From: Moritella sp. JT01
Lineage (GTDB): Bacteria > Pseudomonadota > Gammaproteobacteria > Enterobacterales > Moritellaceae
Length of the DNA stretch: 57,491 nucleotides
Direction of reading: 5' to 3'
Assembly (NCBI RefSeq): GCF_001574435.1
Contig: NZ_LOCN01000013.1
Coordinates: 1-57,491 of the forward strand
How positions within the stretch are numbered: the stretch's first letter is position 1; every line of letters starts with the position of its first letter. Shown here in pieces: positions 18,390-27,235 of the stretch. The position numbers and the translations under genes are program-made. Below the pieces are notes generated by a model. The model was not told the DNA's origin, did not search any database, and was given only the letters and a program-made list of their open reading frames with translations.

Positions 18390-20057
18390 CTAGCTTGCCA
18401 CTACGTGAGGTGAGCTATCGTGATGTTTTGGCAAACTATAGTAACGCTGAATAATAGCTTGATAGCGACTGACTTCGTGCTGCCATTGTGCTTCATTCCA
18501 GTGCAATACTGCTTGGCAAAGCGGCTGTAATTCTGCGAATAACTGCTCACCACCTTTTGGCAATAATAACCCGATGCGACAACGACGTAGTAATAAGTCA
18601 TCAAGATGAATCACCATTTCGTGCTGTAATACCCACTTTAGTTCAGCGAATAACGTATTTGTGCTACCAATTAACTTGAGCTCATCGTGACTGGCGTTAT
18701 TGATCAAATGGCTATAATGGTTACCGTACTGACTTTTTAAACGCTGTATTTGCTGCGGGTGCAAGATATTGTCGATTGGTTTAGCTGTGATAGGTTGAAA
18801 TAGCTTGGCTGTTTGTAACTCGATTAGATTTATATCTGGCAAGTAATGCTGCGCGACCTTTAATACATCGAGAGCGATCAACCTGAAGGTGGTGAGCTTA
18901 CCGCCTGCGACACTGATCAAGCCTTGTTCATCCCAGATCGAATGTTCACGTTTTTCATCTGACGGTTTGGTATTTTTTACCTTACTGCTGGTATTGGCAT
19001 TGCCATTTGTACTATTGCTGACTACAGGGCGGATCCCGGCGTAGGTGGATATCACATCGGCTTCGCTAATATTAGCTTGCGGAAACTGCTTGTTGATCCC
19101 GGTAAGTAAATAATCAACCTCGCTTTGGCTAATGCAAGGTTGTTGATCTAAATCGGTGTCATGATCAAGATCCGTGGTACCAATCACAGTGCTATTCTCC
19201 CAAGGAAAAGCAAAGATAGGCCGCTTGTCTTCGGGGTGGAAGTAGCTAACTGAATAGGCGAGTGGTAAGCGCCAACTTGGGACAATTAAATGACTGCCTC
19301 GCAATGGCCTAATCGCTTTTTTGGCTTGCAGTTGCTGGCGTAATTTGTCTGTCCAAGGGCCCGTAGCATTGATCACCACGTTGGCTTTTAAGCTAAATAC
19401 TTGTCCAGATACCTGATCAGACACTGTAATGCCAGTGACTCTATCGGCAGTTTTAATAAGATGCTCTGCGCTGAGATAATTGATGGCACGACCACCAAGT
19501 TCTTGCGCTTCTTGTAATACCCGCATGACCAAACGAGCATCGTCAGTGACCGCATCGGCAAACTGTGTCGCACCCTGCAATTTGTTCTGCTCAATCCCCG
19601 GCACATGAAAATCACCAATGCCGTGATTAATATAACTGTGATTACGTTTCCCACCAATCCAATCATAGATGGTCAGCAAGCTATTAAACACAAAGGGTCC
19701 AGGAAATTGAGATTTATAATGGCCCATCAAAAATTGCAGTGGGTTCACTAAACCGGGTAACTCGTTAAGCAGTTTTTCACGTTCAGTCACGGCATCTTTG
19801 GTCATATTATATTGACCACTACCAAGATAACGCAGACCGCCGTGTACCATTTTTGAAGACTTGCTGGATGCCCCCCAAGCAAAATCTTGTTGCTCAACTA
19901 ATAATACTTTCAACCCAGCCTGGCTGGCGCTTAACAATATGCCAGCCCCCGTGATGCCGCCACCAACAACGATCATATCCCAAACAGTATTATCAGCACT
20001 TTGTTGGATCTGAGAGAGATGCTGCTTACGACTCAAGCTGGTTAATATATGGCTCAT
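18390..20057 (-). CDS. GlpD-like FAD-dependent glycerol-3-phosphate dehydrogenase
   Basis: A 555-residue flavoprotein of the GlpD/GlpA family, which oxidises glycerol 3-phosphate to dihydroxyacetone phosphate and passes electrons to quinone. It has the Rossmann FAD motif IVVGGGITGAGILLSASQAG, the family signature SSKSSKMVHGGLRYLGSGQYN, NATGPWTDKLR, IGTTDLDHDTDL and AGGKLTTFR. Between about residues 350 and 375 there is a polar low-complexity insert rich in Asn, Ser, Thr and Lys just after AGIRPVVSN. The gene is 8 nt downstream of the AGPS-like gene and 20 nt upstream of the kinase. Its grouping suggests a pathway-dedicated paralogue; a 3-O-alkylated substrate is possible but unproven. Confidence 0.85.
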   Translation of the reverse strand: MSHILTSLSRKQHLSQIQQSADNTVWDMIVVGGGITGAGILLSASQAGLKVLLVEQQDFAWGASSKSSKMVHGGLRYLGSGQYNMTKDAVTEREKLLNELPGLVNPLQFLMGHYKSQFPGPFVFNSLLTIYDWIGGKRNHSYINHGIGDFHVPGIEQNKLQGATQFADAVTDDARLVMRVLQEAQELGGRAINYLSAEHLIKTADRVTGITVSDQVSGQVFSLKANVVINATGPWTDKLRQQLQAKKAIRPLRGSHLIVPSWRLPLAYSVSYFHPEDKRPIFAFPWENSTVIGTTDLDHDTDLDQQPCISQSEVDYLLTGINKQFPQANISEADVISTYAGIRPVVSNSTNGNANTSSKVKNTKPSDEKREHSIWDEQGLISVAGGKLTTFRLIALDVLKVAQHYLPDINLIELQTAKLFQPITAKPIDNILHPQQIQRLKSQYGNHYSHLINNASHDELKLIGSTNTLFAELKWVLQHEMVIHLDDLLLRRCRIGLLLPKGGEQLFAELQPLCQAVLHWNEAQWQHEVSRYQAIIQRYYSLPKHHDSSPHVVAS

Positions 20058-20065
20058 ATTACCTC

Positions 20066-21763
20066 CTAGCTGACCTGTTCTTGATGTTGTGTGTTATCAC
20101 CGCTTGATTGCACACTCAGTGTTGATGCTTGTTGTGGTACGACTGCGGATGCTGGTTTTGATGCAATGAGGCAATGTGGGTTCATTATCTGCTGTGGATC
20201 AAATGTGTCGCACAAAGACTGAATGGCTTTGATCGCCAATTCGCCTTTTTCTGTAGCTAAGTAAGGTTGGTGATCTTTACCCACACCGTGCTGATGACTA
20301 ATGGTGCCTTGGTTGTTAACGATGATCTCTGAGGTTGTGTGTTTTAACTTTGCCCATTGCGCTAGGGTTTGCTGGTAGTTGTCACCGGCTTTGAAAATAT
20401 AGGTGGTGTAAATACTAGAGCCTTGTTGGTAAAAATGAGACAGATGAGTAAACACATGCATTTGCGGTGAGCCAGCGGTTGGATCCTGATTTAATACTGT
20501 GCGTAGATTGGTTTCTATTTTGGTTAATAGATTATCGACGTTATGCCAGTCCGTTGCTGTTTCTAGGGTATCTACGACATAGCCTTTTTGCCATAACGCT
20601 TCGCGGAAGTAGGGCATAGTAAAGCGTTTTTCAGCCCATTTATTACCCATGAACGACCCTGTGTATAAACCTTTGTACGCTTTGGTGATCTTTTTTAGTT
20701 GCTTTAATGCGCTGCGACATTGAAACTTGGTCCCTGTTAAGCCAAAGGTCATCATGCATTTACCTTCTTTTGCCCCAAATACAACGAGGGCTTTTTCGAG
20801 TAAGGCGATTTGTTTTTCATGTCCGGCTAAGGCAAGTTGGGTCTCGGTCTCGATAGCATTGCTTAAACGCAGCATAGACAGTTGTATATCGGACTGGACG
20901 AGTGTTTTTGCTGCTTCTTTGGCTTGCTGCCAGCTTGGGAAGAAGGTCACGTAGAAATTCTCTTGTGCTGCGAGTTTACGCACCCGGACTTTGACTTCGG
21001 ATAAGATACCAATACGGCCCTCTGACCCCATTAACAACGCTTTAATATCAGGACCTGCTGCCGAAGCGGGGAAAGTTGGAATATTTAATCGACCAACAGG
21101 GGTGATGACTTCACCTCCGGCAAACAGCTCTTCAATGCGGCCATAACGTAGAGACTGTTGACCACTCGATCGCGTGACTACCCAGCCGCCAATGGTCGAA
21201 AGTTCGAAAGATTGTGGGAAGTGCCCTAAGGTATAACCTTGCGCACGTAACTGTGCTTCGACTTGTGGTCCCGGTGTACCTGCACCAAATGTGGCGAGCT
21301 GGCTTTCGGTATCAAGTGCTATGAGTCGGTTCATACGCCCCATATCGACAGTTAAAATAGCGTGTTCTGAAGCAAATGGGTTTATGTGACCTGCTACACT
21401 GGTGCCGCCACCATAGGGGATGACGAGAATATTGTGCTGTTGACAAAAGTGGAGAATCTCGACTAAATCATCACTGTTTTCTGGAAAGGCGACCCCATCC
21501 GGAAAATATTCAAAATCACCACTGCGCATGGCTAACCAGTCCGGTAAACTCTGCCCCCGAGCGTGACGAATACGTACTTCAGGATCGAGATTAAATAACG
21601 GGTGATGGGGCAATCGGGAGGCTGGTACTTGTTTCATCACATCCTCAAGCTGCGCATCGACAAGTGGTGTTGTTGCCCCGACTTTTGAAAGTAAAAAAGC
21701 ATCAGCAGTACTCGGTAGATCTAATTTATTGGCTTCATCGCCCCAACCATTCCAACGTTTCAT
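20066..21763 (-). CDS. Alkylglycerone-phosphate-synthase-like FAD-binding oxidase
   Basis: A 565-residue flavoprotein of the VAO/PCMH superfamily matching the AGPS branch throughout: the opening KRWNGWGDE, the FAD loop IPYGGGTSVAGHINP, then TLGHFPQSFELSTIGGWVVT (eukaryotic AGPS has a very similar TLGHEP...STVGGWV), and ISHQHGVGKDH near the end (His490-Gln491-His492, where human AGPS has three histidines). Eukaryotic AGPS swaps the acyl chain of acyl-DHAP for a fatty alcohol, making ether lipids. I start at MKRW because AGPS aligns there; 12 codons of extra reading frame lie upstream. First gene of a three-gene operon. Cytosolic or membrane-peripheral; reaction direction unknown. Confidence 0.82.
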   Translation of the reverse strand: MKRWNGWGDEANKLDLPSTADAFLLSKVGATTPLVDAQLEDVMKQVPASRLPHHPLFNLDPEVRIRHARGQSLPDWLAMRSGDFEYFPDGVAFPENSDDLVEILHFCQQHNILVIPYGGGTSVAGHINPFASEHAILTVDMGRMNRLIALDTESQLATFGAGTPGPQVEAQLRAQGYTLGHFPQSFELSTIGGWVVTRSSGQQSLRYGRIEELFAGGEVITPVGRLNIPTFPASAAGPDIKALLMGSEGRIGILSEVKVRVRKLAAQENFYVTFFPSWQQAKEAAKTLVQSDIQLSMLRLSNAIETETQLALAGHEKQIALLEKALVVFGAKEGKCMMTFGLTGTKFQCRSALKQLKKITKAYKGLYTGSFMGNKWAEKRFTMPYFREALWQKGYVVDTLETATDWHNVDNLLTKIETNLRTVLNQDPTAGSPQMHVFTHLSHFYQQGSSIYTTYIFKAGDNYQQTLAQWAKLKHTTSEIIVNNQGTISHQHGVGKDHQPYLATEKGELAIKAIQSLCDTFDPQQIMNPHCLIASKPASAVVPQQASTLSVQSSGDNTQHQEQVS

Positions 21764-21936
21764 AATCTCATCTTCCTCTGTAATATTACGGTATGTCATC
21801 TAGTTTAGATGTAAAGGGCGGTTGATAGCATTGTCGTATTAAGCCAAGATAAGTATCAAATTAGGACTAACTCACAATACCTCAGGGTAAAGCTCGTTAT
21901 ACTCATAAATACGTATTGAATAAGGATGATTCAGTT

Positions 21937-22965
21937 ATGGTAGGGCTAGGTTCAGTATCAGTGCCAGTAATAAAACAGTATTTACGCTATGTGGAAACGT
22001 TGGATATCGATGTACCGGCGTTATTGTCACGCAGCAATATTACAGTAACAACGCTTGCCCAAGAAAGTGAACGTATCACTGGTGAGCAATTACAGGCATT
22101 TTTGGCCAACCTTATTATCGCCACTGATGACCCCTTATTCGGATTGAAGAGTGGTGCCTTTGTTGAGCCGAGTTCGTACAGTGTTCTGGGTTATATCACG
22201 ATGACGTGTGCGACGCTTGAACAAGCGCTTGAACGTATTCAGCCTTATGAAAAATTGGTGGGTGACATGGGCGTGACCTCAATTAACTATCAATCTAAGC
22301 AGTTATGTATCAATTGGCATTGTGCTTATACCGTTGAAGATGTGCGAGAGCAAATGGTCGACAATGTATTTGCTTCTTGGCTTGCTTATGTCCGTTGGTT
22401 ATCTGGGCAAGATTTAGGGCCGCTGGAAGTACATCTGCAACGCGCAGCACCAGCGCCAGAACTTATGCATCACTATCAGCAGGTATTTTCTTGTCCGGTA
22501 CTATTTTCACAACCAAGTAATAGCCTTATTTTACCGCGTGAATATCTTGATATTCCGTTACGGCAACCCGATCATAGTCTATTGAAAACCCTTGAGTTAC
22601 ATGCCGCTGGACAAGTTTCAGCCCTTGGTGATACGCACAATTTTAGTGTCCAAGTTAAAGATATTATTCGTATTTTATTATCGAAGGGCATTACCCGCAA
22701 AGATATGGTTGCTGGGCAGTTAAACATGAGCGAAAGAACGCTGCAGCGGAAATTGCAGCAAGAGCAAACCAGTTATCAGAAATTATTGGATGAAGCGCGT
22801 TTATCACTGGCTCAGCAGTATTTAATTGAAACACAGCTGGCGGTGGATGATATTGCCATGCAATTGGGATTTAGTGAAACGCGTTCTTTTTTTCGTAGTT
22901 TTAAGCGTTGGACAGGAAAAACACCGAGTGTTTATAGAGAGTGCAGTTCACATAAATCAGGTTAA
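21937..22965 (+). CDS. AraC-family transcriptional regulator
   Basis: A 342-residue regulator. The N-terminal ~200 residues resemble the arabinose-binding-like domain of the OruR/ArgR-type AraC subgroup (VPVIKQYLRYVETLDIDVPALL ... GLKSGAFVEPSSYSVLGYITMTCATLEQAL). The C-terminus is an AraC double helix-turn-helix (MSERTLQRKLQQEQTSYQKLLDEARLSLAQQYL, then IAMQLGFSETRSFFRSFKRWTGKTP). It is transcribed divergently from the AGPS/GlpD/kinase operon across about 170 nt, so it probably controls that operon. The start is ATG 21937, with TAAGGA upstream; a TTG 21 nt earlier is less likely. The effector is unknown, possibly the lipid-derived substrate. Confidence 0.85.
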   Translation: MVGLGSVSVPVIKQYLRYVETLDIDVPALLSRSNITVTTLAQESERITGEQLQAFLANLIIATDDPLFGLKSGAFVEPSSYSVLGYITMTCATLEQALERIQPYEKLVGDMGVTSINYQSKQLCINWHCAYTVEDVREQMVDNVFASWLAYVRWLSGQDLGPLEVHLQRAAPAPELMHHYQQVFSCPVLFSQPSNSLILPREYLDIPLRQPDHSLLKTLELHAAGQVSALGDTHNFSVQVKDIIRILLSKGITRKDMVAGQLNMSERTLQRKLQQEQTSYQKLLDEARLSLAQQYLIETQLAVDDIAMQLGFSETRSFFRSFKRWTGKTPSVYRECSSHKSG

Positions 22966-23081
22966 GTCAGTCATTTATAGTACGCAATGCTTTCATTCTT
23001 AGAGTATGAGGACTAATATTTGCGAAAAATAATAAAATTAACCTTTATACTGCTTCACAGCAGGATGCAATTAGTGAGTAT

Positions 23082-23405
23082 ATGATGAAAAAAATTACAA
23101 CAATGATCGTTGCGTTAGCATGTTTATTTCCTTCTTTGACTATGGCTGCGGGTGGTGATATCGCTGCTGGTAAAGCGAAAGCAACGGCCGTTTGTGCTGC
23201 TTGTCATGGTGCGGCAGGTATTTCTGCTATTCCTATGTACCCAAATCTAGCGGGTCAAAAAGAAATGTATTTAGTTAATGCATTAAAAGCATACAAAGCG
23301 GGTCAACGTACTGGCGGTATGGCACCTGTGATGGCTGGTCAATCTGCCGCATTATCAGATGCTGATATTAATAACGTTGCAGCGTACTTCTCAAGCCTTA
23401 AATAG
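23082..23405 (+). CDS. Periplasmic class I cytochrome c (c553-like)
   Basis: A 107-residue protein with a signal peptide ([22 protein letters not shown]) and one haem-attachment site, CAACH, at about residues 38-42. [33 protein letters not shown] contains candidate methionines for the sixth ligand, and the end [16 protein letters not shown] is the usual C-terminal helix of small c553/c5-like cytochromes. It shuttles electrons in the periplasm; the partners are not evident. Monocistronic, with a terminator after it. A start one codon later is equally possible. Confidence 0.88.
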   Translation: MMKKITTMIVALACLFPSLTMAAGGDIAAGKAKATAVCAACHGAAGISAIPMYPNLAGQKEMYLVNALKAYKAGQRTGGMAPVMAGQSAALSDADINNVAAYFSSLK

Positions 23406-23437
23406 CATTGAGTTAACCTCTAGGTTAATAAGTACAT

Positions 23438-23462
23438 AAGCCTCATTATGAGGCTTTTTTAT
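23438..23462 (+). terminator. Rho-independent terminator after cytochrome c gene
   Basis: AAGCCTCAT and ATGAGGCTT pair around a tiny loop, followed by six T. Confidence 0.88.
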
Positions 23463-23586
23463 TAACTAAAAAACCAGCAAACGATTCCTTCAAATAAATT
23501 TTTATCACTTCTCTGGTTATTTCATTTCCCCTACAGGGATATTTTTAGGATAATGGTTAATCACACTAAATTTCGTGAGTGCTAGC

Positions 23587-25014
23587 ATGGCCGAAAAACG
23601 TCAAAACCAGTTTCAAAATCAGTTTTCAAAAGATAAAAATAGAAAAGACAGTGCTGTTGATGCGCTAAAAGTGCCGCCGCATTCGTTTGAGGCTGAGCAA
23701 TCGGTTTTAGGTGGCTTATTCATTGATAATGAAGCCTGGGATCGTGTAACTGAATTTATTGTAGCAAAAGATTTTTACAGTCGCCCACATCAACTTATCT
23801 TCGAAGCAATGGCAAAGCTGGTGGATCAACATATTCCACTGGATATTATTACCGTTTCTGAATGGCTAGATAATGAAGAACTGCTTGATGATGCTGGTGG
23901 TTTTGCCTATCTGGGTGATATTGTTAAAAATACCCCAAGTGCGTCGAACATTACTGCTTATGCTAATATTGTGCGTGAGCGAGCGGTGATACGTGAACTT
24001 ATTGCGGTTGCCAGTGATATCAGTGAATCAGGTTATGAGCCGCAAGGGCGTAAAAGTACCGACCTACTTGATTTAGCTGAAAGTAAAGTATTCCAAATTG
24101 CAGAATCGAGACAGAGTGAAGGACAAGGCCCTAAAAATCTTGAAAGCGTACTGCAAGAAACCGTCGATAAAATTGAAGAACTTTATCAGACCCCGCATGA
24201 CGGTGTGACAGGTGTTGCTTCTGGTTATGGCGATCTCGATGCCATGACGACTGGTTTCCAACCATCAGATTTGATTATTGTTGCTGCGCGTCCATCCATG
24301 GGTAAAACGACTTTTGCGATGAATTTATGTGAACACGCTGCACTAAATGAAGATAAACCCGCAGTTATTTTCTCACTAGAGATGCCTGCAGAACAGATTA
24401 TGATGCGTATGCTCGCGTCACTGGGTAAAATTAACCAAACCAAAGTACGTACTGGTCAATTAGATGATGATGATTGGGCGCGTTTATCGGCGACCATGAA
24501 GAGCATGCTTGAGCAGGGTAAAATGTACATTGATGACAGCTCTGGTTTGACGCCGACCGAAGTGCGTTCGCGATCACGTCGTATTGCACGTGATCATGGC
24601 GGCATCAGTATGATCATGATTGACTACCTACAATTAATGCGGGTACCAGCATTAAGTGAAAACAGAACCTTGGAGATCGCTGAAATATCTCGTTCATTGA
24701 AGTCCCTTGCTAAGGAACTTAAATGTCCTGTGATTGCCTTATCTCAGTTGAACCGCTCGTTGGAGCAACGTGCAGATAAACGCCCGGTTAACTCGGATCT
24801 TCGTGAATCAGGCTCTATTGAGCAGGATGCCGACTTAATTATGTTTATTTATCGTGATGAGGTTTATAACGACGATTCACCAGATAAAGGCACCGCCGAA
24901 ATCATTATCGGTAAACAACGTAACGGCCCGATTGGTAAAATAAGATTGACCTTTAACGGTGAGTTTTCGCGCTTTGACAACTTTACCGGTCCTGCTTATG
25001 ATGATGATTATTAA
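23587..25014 (+). CDS. dnaB: Replicative DNA helicase DnaB
   Basis: A 475-residue hexameric helicase (E. coli 471). The N-terminal primase-interacting domain begins KVPPHSFEAEQSVLGGLFIDN. The RecA-like domain has Walker A AARPSMGKTTFAMNL, Walker B in MIMIDYLQLMR, and SDLRESGSIEQDADLIMFIYRDEVY with the arginine finger region. It unwinds DNA 5'-3' at the fork. I start at ATG 23587 (MAEKRQ); a GTG 12 nt upstream has no better ribosome site. No intein interrupts it. alr follows after 9 nt, the dnaB-alr pairing of many gammaproteobacteria. Confidence 0.97.
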   Translation: MAEKRQNQFQNQFSKDKNRKDSAVDALKVPPHSFEAEQSVLGGLFIDNEAWDRVTEFIVAKDFYSRPHQLIFEAMAKLVDQHIPLDIITVSEWLDNEELLDDAGGFAYLGDIVKNTPSASNITAYANIVRERAVIRELIAVASDISESGYEPQGRKSTDLLDLAESKVFQIAESRQSEGQGPKNLESVLQETVDKIEELYQTPHDGVTGVASGYGDLDAMTTGFQPSDLIIVAARPSMGKTTFAMNLCEHAALNEDKPAVIFSLEMPAEQIMMRMLASLGKINQTKVRTGQLDDDDWARLSATMKSMLEQGKMYIDDSSGLTPTEVRSRSRRIARDHGGISMIMIDYLQLMRVPALSENRTLEIAEISRSLKSLAKELKCPVIALSQLNRSLEQRADKRPVNSDLRESGSIEQDADLIMFIYRDEVYNDDSPDKGTAEIIIGKQRNGPIGKIRLTFNGEFSRFDNFTGPAYDDDY

Positions 25015-25023
25015 GGAATAGCT

Positions 25024-26097
25024 ATGCGTTCAGCAACGGCTGAAATATGCTTGCAGTCATTGCAGCATAACGTTCAACAAATAAAAAACATTGCCCCGGG
25101 CAGTAAAATAATGGCTGTTGTGAAGGCGAATGCTTATGGCCATGGTCTACTTGCAGTCGCATCTGCGCTTACTGATGTCGATGCATTTGCGGTTGCTCGT
25201 GTTGAAGAAGCCTTAACTCTGCGCAGTGGCGGTATTGTAAAACCGATCTTATTACTGGAAGGTTTCTTCTCGACTGATGAATTACCGATCTTGGTGGCGA
25301 ATAATATCCAAACATCGGTACATATCGAACAACAACTTGATGAATTAGAACAAGCAGATTTAGATGCGCCTATTCATGTTTGGTTGAAAATGGATACCGG
25401 TATGCATCGTTTGGGCATACGTCCTAACAACTGTAAACGTGCGATTGAGCGATTAAAGAATAATACTAATGTAGTGCAACCTGCACGGTTGATGACGCAT
25501 TTTAGTTGTGCTGATGAAGCCGATCCAAGTATCACCCAACGCCAAATTGATTTATTTGATGAGTTAGTTGCTGGTGAAGAGGGGGAACATTCTATTGCTA
25601 ACTCTGCGGGCGTGTTGGCTTGGCCAAGTGCACATAGGGACTGGATCCGTCCTGGCATTATGCTATATGGCGTGTCACCTATGATCGGTGCTACTGCGGT
25701 AGAACATAACCTGAAGCCAGTGATGACATTAACCACAGACTTGATTGCCGTTCACGATATTAAAAAAGGTGAAACAACGGGTTATGGCGGAATCTGGAGT
25801 GCATCGGAAGATACACGCTTAGGCGTTGTTGCGGTGGGTTACGGTGATGGCTACCCGCGCATGGCACCAGAAGGTACACCGGTGTTAATTAATGGCCGTA
25901 TTGTGCCAATTGTTGGCCGTGTTTCTATGGATATGTTAACGGTTAATTTAGGGGCCGAATGCCAAGATAAAGTCGGAGATAAAGTGATTATGTGGGGTGC
26001 TGGTTTACCAGCAGAATTAGTGGCAGAACACATAGGAACCATTGCATATGAACTTGTTACTAAGCTTACACAACGGGTTACACTTAAATATTTATAA
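25024..26097 (+). CDS. alr: Alanine racemase
   Basis: A 357-residue PLP enzyme converting L- to D-alanine for peptidoglycan. The PLP lysine is in MAVVKANAYGHG. The catalytic tyrosine of the C-terminal beta domain is in LYGVSPM or GYGDGYPRMAP, where the family places its active-site residues, and GRVSMDMLTVNL is also conserved. Length matches Alr/DadX (about 356-359). It lies 9 nt after dnaB, likely cotranscribed. No clear terminator follows. Confidence 0.95.
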   Translation: MRSATAEICLQSLQHNVQQIKNIAPGSKIMAVVKANAYGHGLLAVASALTDVDAFAVARVEEALTLRSGGIVKPILLLEGFFSTDELPILVANNIQTSVHIEQQLDELEQADLDAPIHVWLKMDTGMHRLGIRPNNCKRAIERLKNNTNVVQPARLMTHFSCADEADPSITQRQIDLFDELVAGEEGEHSIANSAGVLAWPSAHRDWIRPGIMLYGVSPMIGATAVEHNLKPVMTLTTDLIAVHDIKKGETTGYGGIWSASEDTRLGVVAVGYGDGYPRMAPEGTPVLINGRIVPIVGRVSMDMLTVNLGAECQDKVGDKVIMWGAGLPAELVAEHIGTIAYELVTKLTQRVTLKYL

Positions 26098-26167
26098 AAA
26101 TTAGTTGACCGTGGAGCCTTAATTTTTATTACTTCGACCAACGAAAGTTAAATTATATCAAGGCATT

Positions 26168-26183
26168 ATGTTATAGGTAACAT
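26168..26183. promoter_or_regulatory. Palindrome in the alr-tetR gap
   Basis: ATGTTA-TAGG-TAACAT is a perfect 6-bp inverted repeat, about 260 nt before the TetR start and about 70 nt after alr. It could be an operator or a short hairpin. The rest of this 345-nt gap is AT-rich and shows nothing else I recognise. Confidence 0.3.
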
Positions 26184-26443
26184 AGAGTCATGAATTAAAA
26201 TACATTTAAGTAGATTAAAATATGCGCACTCCATCTGCAATTTACTGATTAATTACGTTATGATTAACTAGAGTTCAAGCTCTATCGTGGGTTTGACAGG
26301 GATTTGAATCTATAAAGTAACTTATTGTTTTATTTCTGAATTTACTAATAAGTATAAAATTGATTTATGTGACTAGTAGCTACGACTAAACTTATTTAAT
26401 CTCACCTTTATCATTTAGTTTGTATAGCAGTAAGAGGCGGCAT

Positions 26444-27082
26444 ATGACAGATAATACGATACAAAGAAATCTTCCTAGACAAGAAAGAAGCCTTGAAAGA
26501 GTAAAGCAAATTATTGATTCAGCAGCAATCTTATTTGATGAAATTGGTATTGCTAATGCGACGCCTTCAGATATTGCCAAAGCATCGGGTTTAACGAGAA
26601 CATCGCTATATCGTTACTTTCCGAACAAAGCATCGATTATCCGTGCGCTGGCAGAACGCCATTTACAAGCGTTGCAATTACGCTTCTCAGCAGTGCCAAG
26701 TGATTTACCGCTTGAAGAGCGTATTGAGTTGGTTATCGAAACATACGCTGAATTCTATCGTAACGAACCGGGTTACATGGCCGTTTGGTCGGGCGTTGAT
26801 TCACTGCCAGAACTGAAAAGTATTGATCAGTCAGCACTTGATTTTCATTCTACTGTCATTCAAAAGCAAATGGCGAGTATTGTTTCTGATGATATCAGTA
26901 GCGAGCAAGTTAAAATGATCTCGGTTATCCTACCACGTACCGTAGGTTCTATTTTACGCTTGGCAGTGCAAGAACCTGAATCGGCAGATAAATACGTACG
27001 CGAAGCAAAAGTGTTAGCGACGGTATACTTGACTCATTATGCTCATCTTACGGGTTACGATCTTAAGGCTAACTTAGGCTAA
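26444..27082 (+). CDS. TetR-family transcriptional regulator
   Basis: A 212-residue regulator. The N-terminal helix-turn-helix is clear at about residues 15-60: RVKQIIDSAAILFDEIGIANATPSDIAKASGLTRTSLYRYFPNKASIIRALAERH. The C-terminal ligand and dimer region is the generic all-helical type (EERIELVIETYAEFYRNEPGYMAVWSGV). I use ATG 26444, preceded by AAGAGGCGG; a TTG 24 nt upstream is unlikely. No divergent partner gene exists, and the downstream radical SAM gene is 150 nt away, so the target is unknown. Confidence 0.85.
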   Translation: MTDNTIQRNLPRQERSLERVKQIIDSAAILFDEIGIANATPSDIAKASGLTRTSLYRYFPNKASIIRALAERHLQALQLRFSAVPSDLPLEERIELVIETYAEFYRNEPGYMAVWSGVDSLPELKSIDQSALDFHSTVIQKQMASIVSDDISSEQVKMISVILPRTVGSILRLAVQEPESADKYVREAKVLATVYLTHYAHLTGYDLKANLG

Positions 27083-27235
27083 TATTAAGATAATCAGTTT
27101 GCAATTACCCTTATCATTACACTCTATGTGAGCATTAAAACCGAATAAACTAGCAGTGCTGAATAATATAGTCGCTGCTAGATTCTCATCTAAAATTAGC
27201 AGTGGATGCTGACTCTCAAATTATGGAACTGTGAC

